Shown here one piece after another: positions 7,204-14,628 of a stretch of 14,632 nt of DNA (position 1 is its first letter; every line of letters starts with the position of its first letter). Under the pieces are notes generated by a model that saw only the letters and a list, made by a program, of their open reading frames with translations, ran no database searches and was not told the origin of the DNA. This stretch comes from Egerieenecus sp048201975. GTDB taxonomy: Bacteria; Bacillota; Clostridia; Christensenellales; Aristaeellaceae. The stretch covers positions 1-14,632 of the forward strand of contig DBFBGQ010000083.1 of the NCBI GenBank assembly GCA_048201975.1, written 5' to 3'. The translations under genes were made by a program, and so were the position numbers.

Positions 7204-8352
7204 TTACAGCAGCTTCTTGTACAGTTCCTTGATCTCCTCCACGGAGGTATCCCGGGGATTGCCGGGGCGGCAGGCGTCCGCATAGGCGCTCTCGGCCAGG
7301 AAATCCAGGTCCTCCTCCTTGACGATGGCCTTCAGGTCGGCGGGGATGCCCACGTCGGCGGCCAGCTGCTTCACGGCGTTCACGGCGGCGGCGCGGTACT
7401 CCTCCTGGGACATGGCTTCCACGCCTTCCACGCCCATGGCGGCGGCGATGTACTTGTACTTATCGCCGGTGACGGGCGCGTTGTATTCCATCACCGTGGG
7501 CAGCAGGATGGCGTTGGCCACGCCGTGAGGCGTGTCGTACACCGCGCCCAGGCAGTGCGCCATGGAGTGCACGATGCCCAGGCCCACATTGGAGAAGCCC
7601 ATGCCGGCAATATACTGGCCCAGGGCCATGCCCTCCCGGCCTTCGGGGGTGTTGGCCACCGCGCCGCGCAGGGACTGCGCGATGATCTCAATGGCCTTGA
7701 GGTGGAACATGTCGGTCATTTCCCAGGCCGCCTTGGTGATGAAGCCCTCGATGGCGTGGGTCAGCGCGTCCATGCCGGTGGCGGCGGTGAGGCCCTTGGG
7801 CATGGAGGACATCATATCCGGATCGATGATGGCCACGTCGGGAATATCGTTCACGTCCACGCAGACGAACTTGCGCTTCTTCTCCACGTCGGTAATCACA
7901 TAGTTGATGGTGACTTCGGCGGCGGTGCCGGCGGTGGTGGGCACAGCGATGGTGTAGACGCACTTGTTCTTGGCGGGGGCCACGCCCTCCAGGGAGCGCA
8001 CGTCCGCAAACTCGGGGTTGTTGGCGATGATGCCCACGGCCTTGGCGGTGTCCATGGAGGAGCCGCCGCCGATGGCGATGATGAAGTCGGCGCCGCTGGC
8101 CTGGAAGGCGGCCACCCCGTGCTGCACGTTCTCAATGGTGGGGTTGGGCTTGATCTCGGAGTATACCTCATAGGGCAGGGCGGCCCGGTCCAGCTCCGCC
8201 AGCACCTTGCCGGTGACGCCAAACTTGATCAGGTCGGGGTCGGAGCAGACGAAAGCCTTGGTAAAGCCCTTGCGGCGGGCCTCGGGCACGATGTTTTCAA
8301 TGGCGCCCTTGCCGTGGTAGCTGATACCGTTGAGCACAATGCGGTTTGCCAT
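7204..8352 (-). CDS. fucO: Lactaldehyde reductase (iron-containing alcohol dehydrogenase, FucO type)
   Basis: The 382-residue product is an iron-dependent group III alcohol dehydrogenase. It looks closest to E. coli FucO, which reduces L-lactaldehyde from fucose or rhamnose breakdown to 1,2-propanediol with NADH. Long stretches agree with remembered FucO, such as NNPEFADVRSLEG, PTTAGTAAEVTINYVITD and MALGQYIAGMGFSNVGLG. The NAD motif GGGSSMD is at residues 95-101. The metal ligands are in place: Asp195, His199, His262 and His276. The length matches FucO (383). The start has a strong GGAGGGGG upstream. No fucose or rhamnose aldolase, kinase or isomerase is nearby; the gene is last in a minus-strand run of envelope genes. 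It could serve as a general aldehyde/diol dehydrogenase during fermentation. Confidence 0.93.
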   Translation of the reverse strand: MANRIVLNGISYHGKGAIENIVPEARRKGFTKAFVCSDPDLIKFGVTGKVLAELDRAALPYEVYSEIKPNPTIENVQHGVAAFQASGADFIIAIGGGSSMDTAKAVGIIANNPEFADVRSLEGVAPAKNKCVYTIAVPTTAGTAAEVTINYVITDVEKKRKFVCVDVNDIPDVAIIDPDMMSSMPKGLTAATGMDALTHAIEGFITKAAWEMTDMFHLKAIEIIAQSLRGAVANTPEGREGMALGQYIAGMGFSNVGLGIVHSMAHCLGAVYDTPHGVANAILLPTVMEYNAPVTGDKYKYIAAAMGVEGVEAMSQEEYRAAAVNAVKQLAADVGIPADLKAIVKEEDLDFLAESAYADACRPGNPRDTSVEEIKELYKKLL

Positions 8353-8381
8353 GTGAATCCCCCTCCGAAAATTTGTATGGG

Positions 8382-8403
8382 TTCCGGAGCCCCGCTCCGG
8401 GAA
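8382..8403 (-). other. Hairpin between the beta-lactamase-like gene and fucO
   Basis: TTCCGGAGC (8382-8390) pairs with GCTCCGGGAA (8394-8403) with one bulge and a CCC loop. It lies in the 60-base gap, about ten bases upstream of the fucO ribosome site region. The minus-strand sequence after it has only a short T4, interrupted from the stem, so it may be a weak terminator, an mRNA-stability element or neither. Confidence 0.4.
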
Positions 8404-8412
8404 AGCGCAAGT

Positions 8413-9162
8413 TTACAGCATCGCGGCGATGGCCTGAATGGCGCGCTCCGCCTGGGGCACCACCGTGCCGTTGGACAGGAAGCAGAAGATCACCGGGTCG
8501 TCCAGGTAGATAATGCCCACGTCGTGGGTGATGCCCTCGTCCTCGCCGGTTTTGTGGGCCACGGGAATGCCCCGGCTGTGCAGGTAGAAGGGCATTTTGC
8601 CATTGAGCCGCTGGTTGCGCAGCATGGCGAGCATCTCCTCGCTGGCCTCCCGGTTCAGCAGCGTCCCCTGCAGCAGATGCTCCAGCAGCGTCCCCATGTC
8701 CCGGGCGGTGACATAGTTCTCAATCCCCTGGCGGGACAGCTCCGGCTGAAACAGCTTGCGGTTCAGCCGCGTGCCCGTCAGCCCCAGGTTGGCGATGCTC
8801 TGGTTCACCGCCCCCATGCCCAGCCGGTCGATGAGCAGGTTGGTGGCGGTGTTGTCGCTGAGGATGATCATCAGCGTCACCAGGTCCCCCAGGGTGACCT
8901 CCAGCCCGTCGTGCATGTAGCTCAGCGCCCCGCAGGAGGGCAGCTTGTCCTCCCGGCGGATCGTCACCTTTTCCTCAAAGCGGATCAGCCCCGCCTCCCG
9001 CTGGCGGAAGGCCTCCGCCATAATGGGCAGCTTGATCACGCTGGCGGCCATCATGGGCATGTCCGCCTGGTAGGCGAAGCGCTCCCCCGTGGCCGGGTAA
9101 TGCAGATAGCACCCCACCTGCCCCGGTACGCTCCGCAGTATTTCCTCAATCCGCTGGAACAT
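8413..9162 (-). CDS. Class A beta-lactamase-like serine hydrolase without signal peptide
   Basis: The 249-residue product has the penicillin-binding/class A beta-lactamase fold. The three active-site boxes are present: Ser41-x-x-Lys44 (SVIK), Ser-Asp-Asn at 102-104 and Lys-Thr-Gly at 204-206. The omega-loop region before TARDM (152-156) has no clear ExxLN, so the general base for fast lactam hydrolysis is not evident. The protein begins MFQRIEEILRS with no hydrophobic leader, while true lactamases are exported. AAAGGA nine bases before the ATG supports the start, so a missed signal is unlikely. It may be a cytoplasmic peptidase, esterase or amide hydrolase rather than a resistance enzyme. It has its own promoter and lies between a glycosyltransferase gene and fucO. 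Confidence 0.85.
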   Translation of the reverse strand: MFQRIEEILRSVPGQVGCYLHYPATGERFAYQADMPMMAASVIKLPIMAEAFRQREAGLIRFEEKVTIRREDKLPSCGALSYMHDGLEVTLGDLVTLMIILSDNTATNLLIDRLGMGAVNQSIANLGLTGTRLNRKLFQPELSRQGIENYVTARDMGTLLEHLLQGTLLNREASEEMLAMLRNQRLNGKMPFYLHSRGIPVAHKTGEDEGITHDVGIIYLDDPVIFCFLSNGTVVPQAERAIQAIAAML

Positions 9163-9192
9163 CCTCCGCCGTCCTTTCTTCCTGCGCCTTCT

Positions 9193-9221
9193 AGTATATT
9201 TTTTATCAATCTGGAAATCAA
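9193..9221 (-). promoter_or_regulatory. Internal promoter for the beta-lactamase-like gene
   Basis: On the minus strand TTGATT (9221-9216) and TATACT (9198-9193) are separated by exactly 17 bases; the -10 box matches consensus at five of six and the -35 at four of six positions. Transcription would begin near 9186, about 23 bases before the ATG at 9162. The -35 box overlaps the stop codon of the upstream glycosyltransferase gene. The spacer holds an A-rich run that stands out from the GC-rich surroundings. Confidence 0.6.
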
Positions 9222-10492
9222 GAACCTGATTTGACCGGATTTTCCAACCAATGTTGCACTTCCCGCTCCACCAGGCCGGCCGCCACGGAAACGCCGTCCT
9301 CCCGGCGGAGCTTTTCGCCCAGGGCCTGGGCGGCCTGGCGGTAGGCGTCCCGGTGGGTCAGCTGGATAAGCGCCCGGGCCAGGCGGCGAACGGTAAGGTT
9401 TTCCCGCCGGATGGGCTTGGGCCCGCAGCCCAGCGCCCACACCCGCCTGCCCCAGAAGGGCTGATCCCCGCCGAAGGGAATCACCAGGGTGGGCCGGCCC
9501 GCGCGCAGGCCCGCGGCGGTGGTTCCCATGCCGCCGTGATGCACCACCGCCTGCACCCGGGGAAACAGCCAATCGTGCGGCACAAAGCTCTCCAGCACAA
9601 ACACACCGCGGCCCCGGTCCAGCTCTCCGCCGCCCCAGCCCTTGTCCAGGATCACCCGCACCCTCGCGGCGCGCACCGCCTTCATCACCAGCGCGAATGT
9701 CCTGCGCATATCCCCGGACACCATGGAGCCAAAGCCGATGTACACCGGCGCCTCCCCCGCGGCCAGGAAATCCTCCAGCGCCCTGGGCGGCGCAAAGGGC
9801 GCATGCTCCTCCTCCATCCAGAAGCCGGACATGTGGATGTTCGGCCCCCACTGGGCGGGGCGGGGCACCACCAGGGGGCTGATGGCGTAGATCACCGGGA
9901 TGGTGTGACCCGCCAGCTCATAGTCCGGCCCGCCGTGGATGCGGGGCACGGTAACGTCGTTCGCCTGCCGCCAGGCGGTGAGGTAGCGTCGCTCCAGCAG
10001 GTGGATGAGCAGATAGCCCAGGCGGTAGGTGGCCAGGTTCCAGGCGGGGCCCAGCTTCCACACCGGCGCGGAGGAAATGGGCATGTCCCGGTTGGGGTCC
10101 ATGGGGAAAAACTGCGTCTGCACCACGGGGATGCCGTATTTCTCCGCCACGGAATAATACGCGCTGCCGAAAAAGGTGCACACCATGGCGTCCGCCCCGC
10201 GAAAGGCGTCCATCAGGTCCCGCAGCAGCACCGGCGCCACCTGCTTCAGGGATTTTTCCACCTGGCGCAGGTACCCAGCCCCCACCGTGCCCGGCTTCAT
10301 GATGCGCTCCATAAAATCCATGACGTCCCCGGCCAGGGGGCGGAACTCCAGCCCCGCTTCCCGGACCATGGATTCAAAGCTGGCGAAGGCCGCGATGGCC
10401 ACCTGATGTCCCCGGCGGCTTAGCTCCTTGCCCAGGAGCACATAGGGCCGCACATCCCCCGTGGAACCGATGGAAACCATGTGTATGCGCAT
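9218..10492 (-). CDS. GT1-family glycosyltransferase (sterol/lipid or macrolide glucosyltransferase type)
   Basis: The 424-residue product is a GT-B-fold transferase that moves a sugar from a nucleotide-sugar to a small, usually hydrophobic acceptor. The N-terminal acceptor domain opens with MRIHMVSIGSTGDVRPYVLL (glycine loop at 9-13), typical of the Glyco_transf_28/UGT80-like group. The C-terminal donor domain has GFGSM (253-257), HHGGMGTTAAGLRAG (318-332) and PFGGDQPFWG (339-348), close to the sterol 3-beta-glucosyltransferase signature. No signal peptide is seen, so it acts at the inner membrane face or in the cytosol. The start codon follows AAGGAGGA. It begins 12 bases after the sulfatase-fold gene, so the two are probably co-transcribed. 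Bacteria of this kind lack sterols, so a glycolipid or other lipid acceptor is more likely; this is inference. Confidence 0.9.
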   Translation of the reverse strand: MRIHMVSIGSTGDVRPYVLLGKELSRRGHQVAIAAFASFESMVREAGLEFRPLAGDVMDFMERIMKPGTVGAGYLRQVEKSLKQVAPVLLRDLMDAFRGADAMVCTFFGSAYYSVAEKYGIPVVQTQFFPMDPNRDMPISSAPVWKLGPAWNLATYRLGYLLIHLLERRYLTAWRQANDVTVPRIHGGPDYELAGHTIPVIYAISPLVVPRPAQWGPNIHMSGFWMEEEHAPFAPPRALEDFLAAGEAPVYIGFGSMVSGDMRRTFALVMKAVRAARVRVILDKGWGGGELDRGRGVFVLESFVPHDWLFPRVQAVVHHGGMGTTAAGLRAGRPTLVIPFGGDQPFWGRRVWALGCGPKPIRRENLTVRRLARALIQLTHRDAYRQAAQALGEKLRREDGVSVAAGLVEREVQHWLENPVKSGS

Positions 10493-10504
10493 GCCGAATC
10501 CTCC

Positions 10505-12556
10505 TTATTGGCCGTCCAGCACCGTGAGCGCCTCCATGGCGAAGGCCACCTCCCGGGTATCCTCGCTCAGCCCCGCCTCCAGGTGGGAAATGGCGTCGGG
10601 ATAGGCGAAGTCCAGGGTCAGGGTCTGCTCCTGCGCCAGGCTGGCGGGGAAGCTGAAGCGAATCTCGAAATCCGTGACCGTATCCTCAAACACGGTCTCC
10701 CCGCCGCAGGCAACCCGCAGGCGCTGGCTGCCGCCCATGATGGAGTAGAACTTCAGCACCACGGTCAGGGTATCCCCCTGGGGCGGCTGCGCCAGGGGCA
10801 GCACGATCCGCCCCGAATCCCCCACGGTCCAGGTGCTGTGGAAATCCGCCGAGGAGAAGCCGCTGACAAGGTACGGCCGCGCGGTGGCCCGCAGGTCAAA
10901 ATACAGCGTCTCCCCCAGGGTATAGGGCTGCGCAGCCTCCAGGGTGTCCCCATGGTATACCCGCCCGGTAAGGGTCAGGTCCTCCCAGGCGGGGGACAGG
11001 GCCTGGGTGCTGTATTCATACAGGTTGAAGGCGTTGTTTCTGCTGCTTTCATGGTAATACAGCCGGGTGCGGGCTTCCTGGGCCGGAATGTTCCACAGCT
11101 CCGCGCCGGTTTCCTCACCGGTGAGCAGGGCGGCATAGGTGGCGGGCAGGTCCGTGTAGCTCACGGGGGCGTCGCTGACATGTAGCGCTCCGGCGTCCCC
11201 CGGCCGCTTGAGCAGCAGCAGGGGCCGGTGCATGGTCTCCGTGCCGTGGTCCGCCAGGATCAGGATGGCCGCCCGGTCGTAAACCCCCAGCTCCCGCAGC
11301 CGGTCCAGATAATCCTCCGCCAGGCGCAGGCAGCCCCGCATCTGCTCCTGGGCCGTCACCCCCGCCTGCTGATACTGGCACTCCGCGTCCATGGTATAGG
11401 GCGGGTGCATGCCCGTCAGATGAATCAGCCGGAAGGCGCGCTCCGCGGTTGCCTCCAGCCCCGCCTCCCGCAGGCGGGCGTCGAACTCCTGGTCGGTGAT
11501 CTCATACACCGCTTCCCCCTGGGTCTGGGCATAGGGCAGAAACACGTTGCTGTACATCCACAGCTGGGGCTTCAAAAAGTGGGGGGCGTAGCGGAAGGCG
11601 CACAGCTGGAGCAGGTCGCGGGTGAGTCCCGCCGCGTCTCCCACCGCCAGCTCCTCCTGGGCCAGGTTGTCCACCACCTGGGCGTCCAGCGCCACATAGC
11701 GGCTGTCGGTGAAAAACCGGGCGTCCCAGTCATCCCCGGCCAGCAGGGTATACAAGGCCGTATCCTCATACGCTCCGGCAATGAACCCCGCATAGTTCAC
11801 CGGCTGGGTATACGCCTGGCCGGTGAGCAGTGCGGGCAGGCCATACTTGGTGGGATCGCTCAGGCCCATGGCGTTGCGGTACCAGGTGAAGCCCTCCAGG
11901 CGCTGCGCCAGCTCCCCATCCTCCTCCAGGGCCTGGGCGAAGTCCTGCGCATCCACGCTGTCCAGCACCAGCACCAGCAGGTTCTCCTCCGTGCCCACGG
12001 TATACAGCCCGGTCTGGGAGAGGTAGGTTTCCGCCTGGGGCTGCGCCGTTTCCGACGCCTCCAGGGCAATCCAGACGCCTTCCCCGGCGGCCAGCAGGCA
12101 CGGCAGCAGCACGCACAGCGCCCCGAAGCGCTTCCAGTGCCGCAGGGAGAGGCAGATGAACACCATGCCCGCCCACATGGCGGTGTTGATCAGCCCATAG
12201 ACGGTATAGCGCTCCCAGGGAATGGCCTGGCCGTTGAGCGCGCCATAGTCGGCGTTCAGGCCGTTGCCCTGCAGCAGCGCCGCCACGCCCACGGCCAGCA
12301 GCGCGCCCTGCGCCCAGGGGAAGGCCCGCCGGGGCAGCAGCGCCATGACCAGGGTGAGCGCCCCACACAGGCACGCCCCGGCCGCCCCGACCCCCGGCGC
12401 CATCTGCGCCCAGGTGAACCAGAATTCCTCCGGGTTTTCCCGAAGCATCTGCGTGGCGGCAAACAGCGTCAGGGTGAGGGCGATGAAAAGGCAAAGCGGC
12501 AGGGCCTGCAATGCCTGCCGCAGCGCTTGCCCAAGCCGCCGTTTCCCTTTCGTCAT
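10505..12556 (-). CDS. Membrane-anchored sulfatase/phosphotransferase-fold protein (LtaS/EptA-like superfamily)
   Basis: The 683-residue product has about five N-terminal membrane segments (residues about 16-36, 54-75, 82-97, 119-137 and 144-165). An extracellular alkaline-phosphatase-superfamily domain follows (about 190-500). Visible metal-site pieces are VLDS with Asp199, Asp435-His436 in ADHG and His384 in GMHPPY; Thr236 before YGLPALLTG is the likely nucleophile. Family members move phosphoglycerol or phosphoethanolamine onto surface polymers, or hydrolyse sulfate. The last 140 residues form a beta-rich domain with GFSSADFHSTWT and a later EDTREV, resembling a DUF7024-like sandwich known in surface-glycan enzymes (from memory). 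GGAGGG eight bases upstream supports the start. It sits between two glycosyltransferase genes, which suggests decoration of an envelope glycan. The substrate is unknown. Confidence 0.82.
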   Translation of the reverse strand: MTKGKRRLGQALRQALQALPLCLFIALTLTLFAATQMLRENPEEFWFTWAQMAPGVGAAGACLCGALTLVMALLPRRAFPWAQGALLAVGVAALLQGNGLNADYGALNGQAIPWERYTVYGLINTAMWAGMVFICLSLRHWKRFGALCVLLPCLLAAGEGVWIALEASETAQPQAETYLSQTGLYTVGTEENLLVLVLDSVDAQDFAQALEEDGELAQRLEGFTWYRNAMGLSDPTKYGLPALLTGQAYTQPVNYAGFIAGAYEDTALYTLLAGDDWDARFFTDSRYVALDAQVVDNLAQEELAVGDAAGLTRDLLQLCAFRYAPHFLKPQLWMYSNVFLPYAQTQGEAVYEITDQEFDARLREAGLEATAERAFRLIHLTGMHPPYTMDAECQYQQAGVTAQEQMRGCLRLAEDYLDRLRELGVYDRAAILILADHGTETMHRPLLLLKRPGDAGALHVSDAPVSYTDLPATYAALLTGEETGAELWNIPAQEARTRLYYHESSRNNAFNLYEYSTQALSPAWEDLTLTGRVYHGDTLEAAQPYTLGETLYFDLRATARPYLVSGFSSADFHSTWTVGDSGRIVLPLAQPPQGDTLTVVLKFYSIMGGSQRLRVACGGETVFEDTVTDFEIRFSFPASLAQEQTLTLDFAYPDAISHLEAGLSEDTREVAFAMEALTVLDGQ

Positions 12557-12663
12557 GCCGTCGGCCCTCCCCTTCCGTCCGCACGCAGGCGGATGCCCGC
12601 CATGCGCCCATGCCCTCCCGGGCAGGCGTCAGGGGCGAAAAAATCGGTCATGCGCCGGTCCAT
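12553..12663 (-). CDS. Possible 36-residue ORF between the GT2 and sulfatase-fold genes
   Basis: In the 109-base gap an ATG at 12663-12661 opens 36 codons beginning MDRRMTDFFAPDACPGG. They end with TGA overlapping the ATG of the sulfatase-fold gene as ATGA, the layout of translational coupling. The nearest purine-rich run (GGAAGGA) is about 13 bases upstream, a little far. The product is Gly/Arg-rich, without a membrane segment or recognised domain. It may only be chance open frame in GC-rich DNA. Confidence 0.22.
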   Translation of the reverse strand: MDRRMTDFFAPDACPGGHGRMAGIRLRADGRGGPTA

Positions 12664-12665
12664 GG

Positions 12666-14372
12666 TCAAAACACATTCCTTCCCTTTTCGTCCAGATTCA
12701 GCTGAAAGTTCGCCTTTCTGCGGGAGAAAAGCGGCGAATAGCAGGGGTCGTACAGGGGGCCGTAGGCGGCTGTGAGCCGCGCCTCCTCCTCCGGGTGGGC
12801 CTGCCCGTCCAGGAGCACTGGCGCGCCCTGGGGGGCCGTGGCCCGGCTGAAGGGGGTGAAGGCGAACCATCCTCCCTGCGCCCGCACCCGCAGGGACCAT
12901 TCCACGCTGCCCAGGTCGCTGGCGTACCCTTCGTCAAAGGGCAGGAAGCGCTCCCGGCGCACCGCCAGACAGACGGCGCTCACCGCGCCCACGTTGTGGG
13001 CGGTGTGCTCCAGGCCATGCCAGCCGCCCGCGGTGCTGGGCAACCCCTGCTGCCGGCAGGAGGCCACACGGTCCATGCCCAGCGCGTAGCCCGCGTGCAG
13101 CATGCGCCCCCGGCCGTCAAACAGCGCAGGAATGGCGCCGGCCACGTCCTCCCGCTGGGCCAGCATCAATAGCTCCTTTAGCCAGGCGGCATCCTCCACC
13201 GCCACGCTGCTGTCCACAAAGACCAGGTAGTCCCCCGAGGCCTGCGCCGCGCCCAGGTTCAGCGCCGCGAAGCGCCCCAGGCCGCCCCGGGGAACCGTCC
13301 GTCCCGGCAGGCCCTGCCTGTTGGAAAGCACCAGCAGCTCCGTCTCCGGCCAGTCGGTGCGCTTCAGCGCCGCCAGGCAGCGGTTCAGCTGCGCATCGTC
13401 CCCGCTGTCCAACACGATCAGGGACGCCCGCTTTCCCTCCGGCAGGCGGTAATGAATGCGCAGGCAGTTGTTTTCCAGGGTGACGGTTCCGCCGGGACCC
13501 ACCCGGTTGATATGCTCCTCCACCGCCCGCCGGGCGGCGTCCACGCAGCGCATGAGGTTTTGATGGCTCATGGAGCTGCCCACCGAGCGCCAATGGTACA
13601 GCACCCGGGGAATATGCGTCACCCGGGCGGTATGCTCCATGCAGCGCAGGGCCAGGTCATGGTCCTGGGAGCCGTCAAAGGCGCTGCGGAAGCCCCCCGC
13701 CGCCTCCATCAGGCTGCGGCGCATTACCATCAGGTGGCAGATGTAGTTCCCCGAGCGCAGGTTGTCCGGGCAATAATCCGGCTTGAAATGCGCGGCGAAA
13801 TACACGCGGCCGTCCTCGCTGACCTTGTCCTCGTCGGAGTACAGGAAATCGGGCTGCTCCCGCTCCACCGCGTCCATCACCCAGTACAGGGCGTCGGGGG
13901 TATACAGGTCGTCATGGTCGCACAGGGCGATCCACTCCCCCCGGGCATGGGCCAGGGCGGCGTTGCTGTTGCCGGAGATATGCAGGTTTTCTCCGCTGAA
14001 AATCACGCGGAAGCGCGGGTCCAGCCCGGCGATCTCCCGGAGCATGTCCGCCGTATCCGCACGGGTGCTGGCCCCGTCCAGCAGCACCGCCTCCCAATGG
14101 GGATAGGTCTGCGCCAGAAAGGACTCCGCCAGCTCCCGGAGCATGCGCGGATTGGTATTGTACACCGGCACCAGGATGGACACCAAAGGCGTCTCCTTCC
14201 ATGCCCGCTGCCGCTGCTCCTCCAGGTCCGCGGGGGTGGCACGCACCCGGCGGTACAGCCGGTCGTACTCCCGCAGGTACTGATCCCGGAATTTCTCGCC
14301 CGCGCGGCGCAGGGTATAGCTGATCCCGTTCAGCTGCACATAGTCCCGCACGCGCCCGATCAGTCCGCCCAT
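12666..14372 (-). CDS. Two-domain GT2 glycosyltransferase, second domain degenerate
   Basis: The 568-residue product is a GT-A-fold glycosyltransferase of the rhamnan/O-antigen type. A charged lead (1-60) is followed by a complete first domain: VSILVPVYNT (64-73), DHDD metal/nucleotide motif (152-155), YSDEDKVSEDG (178-188) and the acceptor-base motif QDHDL (236-240). A second GT2-like domain spans about 315-540. There the DxD position reads FVDSS (385-389), and the expected NDxDL motif is replaced by DLGSVEWSL, so it is probably inactive or structural. There is no signal peptide or membrane anchor, so it should act at the inner membrane face on a lipid-linked glycan. AGAGGA seven bases upstream and a strong promoter support the start. 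It is first in the minus-strand envelope cluster. Confidence 0.9.
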   Translation of the reverse strand: MGGLIGRVRDYVQLNGISYTLRRAGEKFRDQYLREYDRLYRRVRATPADLEEQRQRAWKETPLVSILVPVYNTNPRMLRELAESFLAQTYPHWEAVLLDGASTRADTADMLREIAGLDPRFRVIFSGENLHISGNSNAALAHARGEWIALCDHDDLYTPDALYWVMDAVEREQPDFLYSDEDKVSEDGRVYFAAHFKPDYCPDNLRSGNYICHLMVMRRSLMEAAGGFRSAFDGSQDHDLALRCMEHTARVTHIPRVLYHWRSVGSSMSHQNLMRCVDAARRAVEEHINRVGPGGTVTLENNCLRIHYRLPEGKRASLIVLDSGDDAQLNRCLAALKRTDWPETELLVLSNRQGLPGRTVPRGGLGRFAALNLGAAQASGDYLVFVDSSVAVEDAAWLKELLMLAQREDVAGAIPALFDGRGRMLHAGYALGMDRVASCRQQGLPSTAGGWHGLEHTAHNVGAVSAVCLAVRRERFLPFDEGYASDLGSVEWSLRVRAQGGWFAFTPFSRATAPQGAPVLLDGQAHPEEEARLTAAYGPLYDPCYSPLFSRRKANFQLNLDEKGRNVF

Positions 14373-14402
14373 ACGCTCATCCTCTCTGCCACGGATGGAA
14401 CC

Positions 14403-14431
14403 ATTGTACCATGTTTCCCCTGGAAAGACAA
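14403..14431 (-). promoter_or_regulatory. Promoter of the minus-strand envelope cluster
   Basis: On the minus strand TTGTCT (14431-14426) and TACAAT (14408-14403) are 17 bases apart, and TGG directly before TACAAT gives an extended -10 element. Transcription would start near 14396, about 24 bases before the GT2 start codon at 14372. An upstream terminator ends only a few bases before the -35 box. Confidence 0.7.
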
Positions 14432-14438
14432 TGGCGCG

Positions 14439-14473
14439 AAAAAAGCGCGGCTCCGCTTACGCACAGCCGCGCT
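14439..14473 (-). terminator. Terminator of a minus-strand transcript from the right
   Basis: AGCGCGGC (14444-14451) pairs perfectly with GCCGCGCT (14466-14473) around a 14-base loop. Six A's at 14439-14444 on the plus strand give a U6 tract in the minus-strand RNA. The gene or RNA it ends lies at or beyond the right edge. Confidence 0.65.
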
Positions 14474-14487
14474 CAGATTGTCAAAAA

Positions 14488-14628
14488 ACTTCCCAGAGGC
14501 GTCGGAGGGGCCGCAGCCCCTTCGACTTCCATTCGTATCCGCCGGCTCTGCCGGCGGGGCGGGTGGTTGATTTTGCTTGCAAAATCAATTCCTTACAACT
14601 TCGGACGACCTCTGGTTGGCCGAAGTTG
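14488..14628. repeat. Cluster of palindromes, possible dispersed intergenic repeat or structured RNA
   Basis: No gene is evident here. Four hairpins follow each other: 14501-14526 (11 bp, AGGGGC/GCCCCT core, CGCA loop), 14539-14557 (CCGCCGG/CCGGCGG), 14567-14588 (TTGATTTTGC/GCAAAATCAA, 2-base loop) and 14596-14628 (CAACTTCGG/CCGAAGTTG, extended inward by five pairs). In addition CCAGAGG at 14493-14499 is the exact reverse complement of CCTCTGG at 14609-14615, with further pairing beside it, so the two ends could close a larger multi-arm fold. The minus-strand terminator at 14439 lies directly downstream in that direction. Confidence 0.5.

Noticed and set aside
3840..7283. 1147-codon open frame on the minus strand
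   Set aside because: It is antisense to the ATPase and the redox fusion, both of which have full sets of catalytic motifs. Its His/Gln/Gly-rich translation matches no family I know.
8353..8412. Separate promoter for fucO
   Set aside because: The gap has CATACAAAT but no -35 at a usable distance; expression from the upstream promoter is simpler.
7048..9234. 728-codon open frame on the plus strand
   Set aside because: It covers two terminators and runs antisense to fucO and the beta-lactamase-like gene; Gly/His/Val-rich shadow frame.
11228..12775. 515-codon plus-strand frame opposite the sulfatase-fold gene
   Set aside because: Antisense shadow: the minus-strand protein has clear membrane segments and metal-site motifs, this one has none.
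13452..14570. 372-codon plus-strand frame at the right edge
   Set aside because: It is antisense to the GT2 gene, which has DHDD and QDHDL motifs, and reads through a promoter and terminator.
14488..14628. CRISPR array
   Set aside because: The palindromes differ from each other and there are no equal-length direct repeats with spacers.
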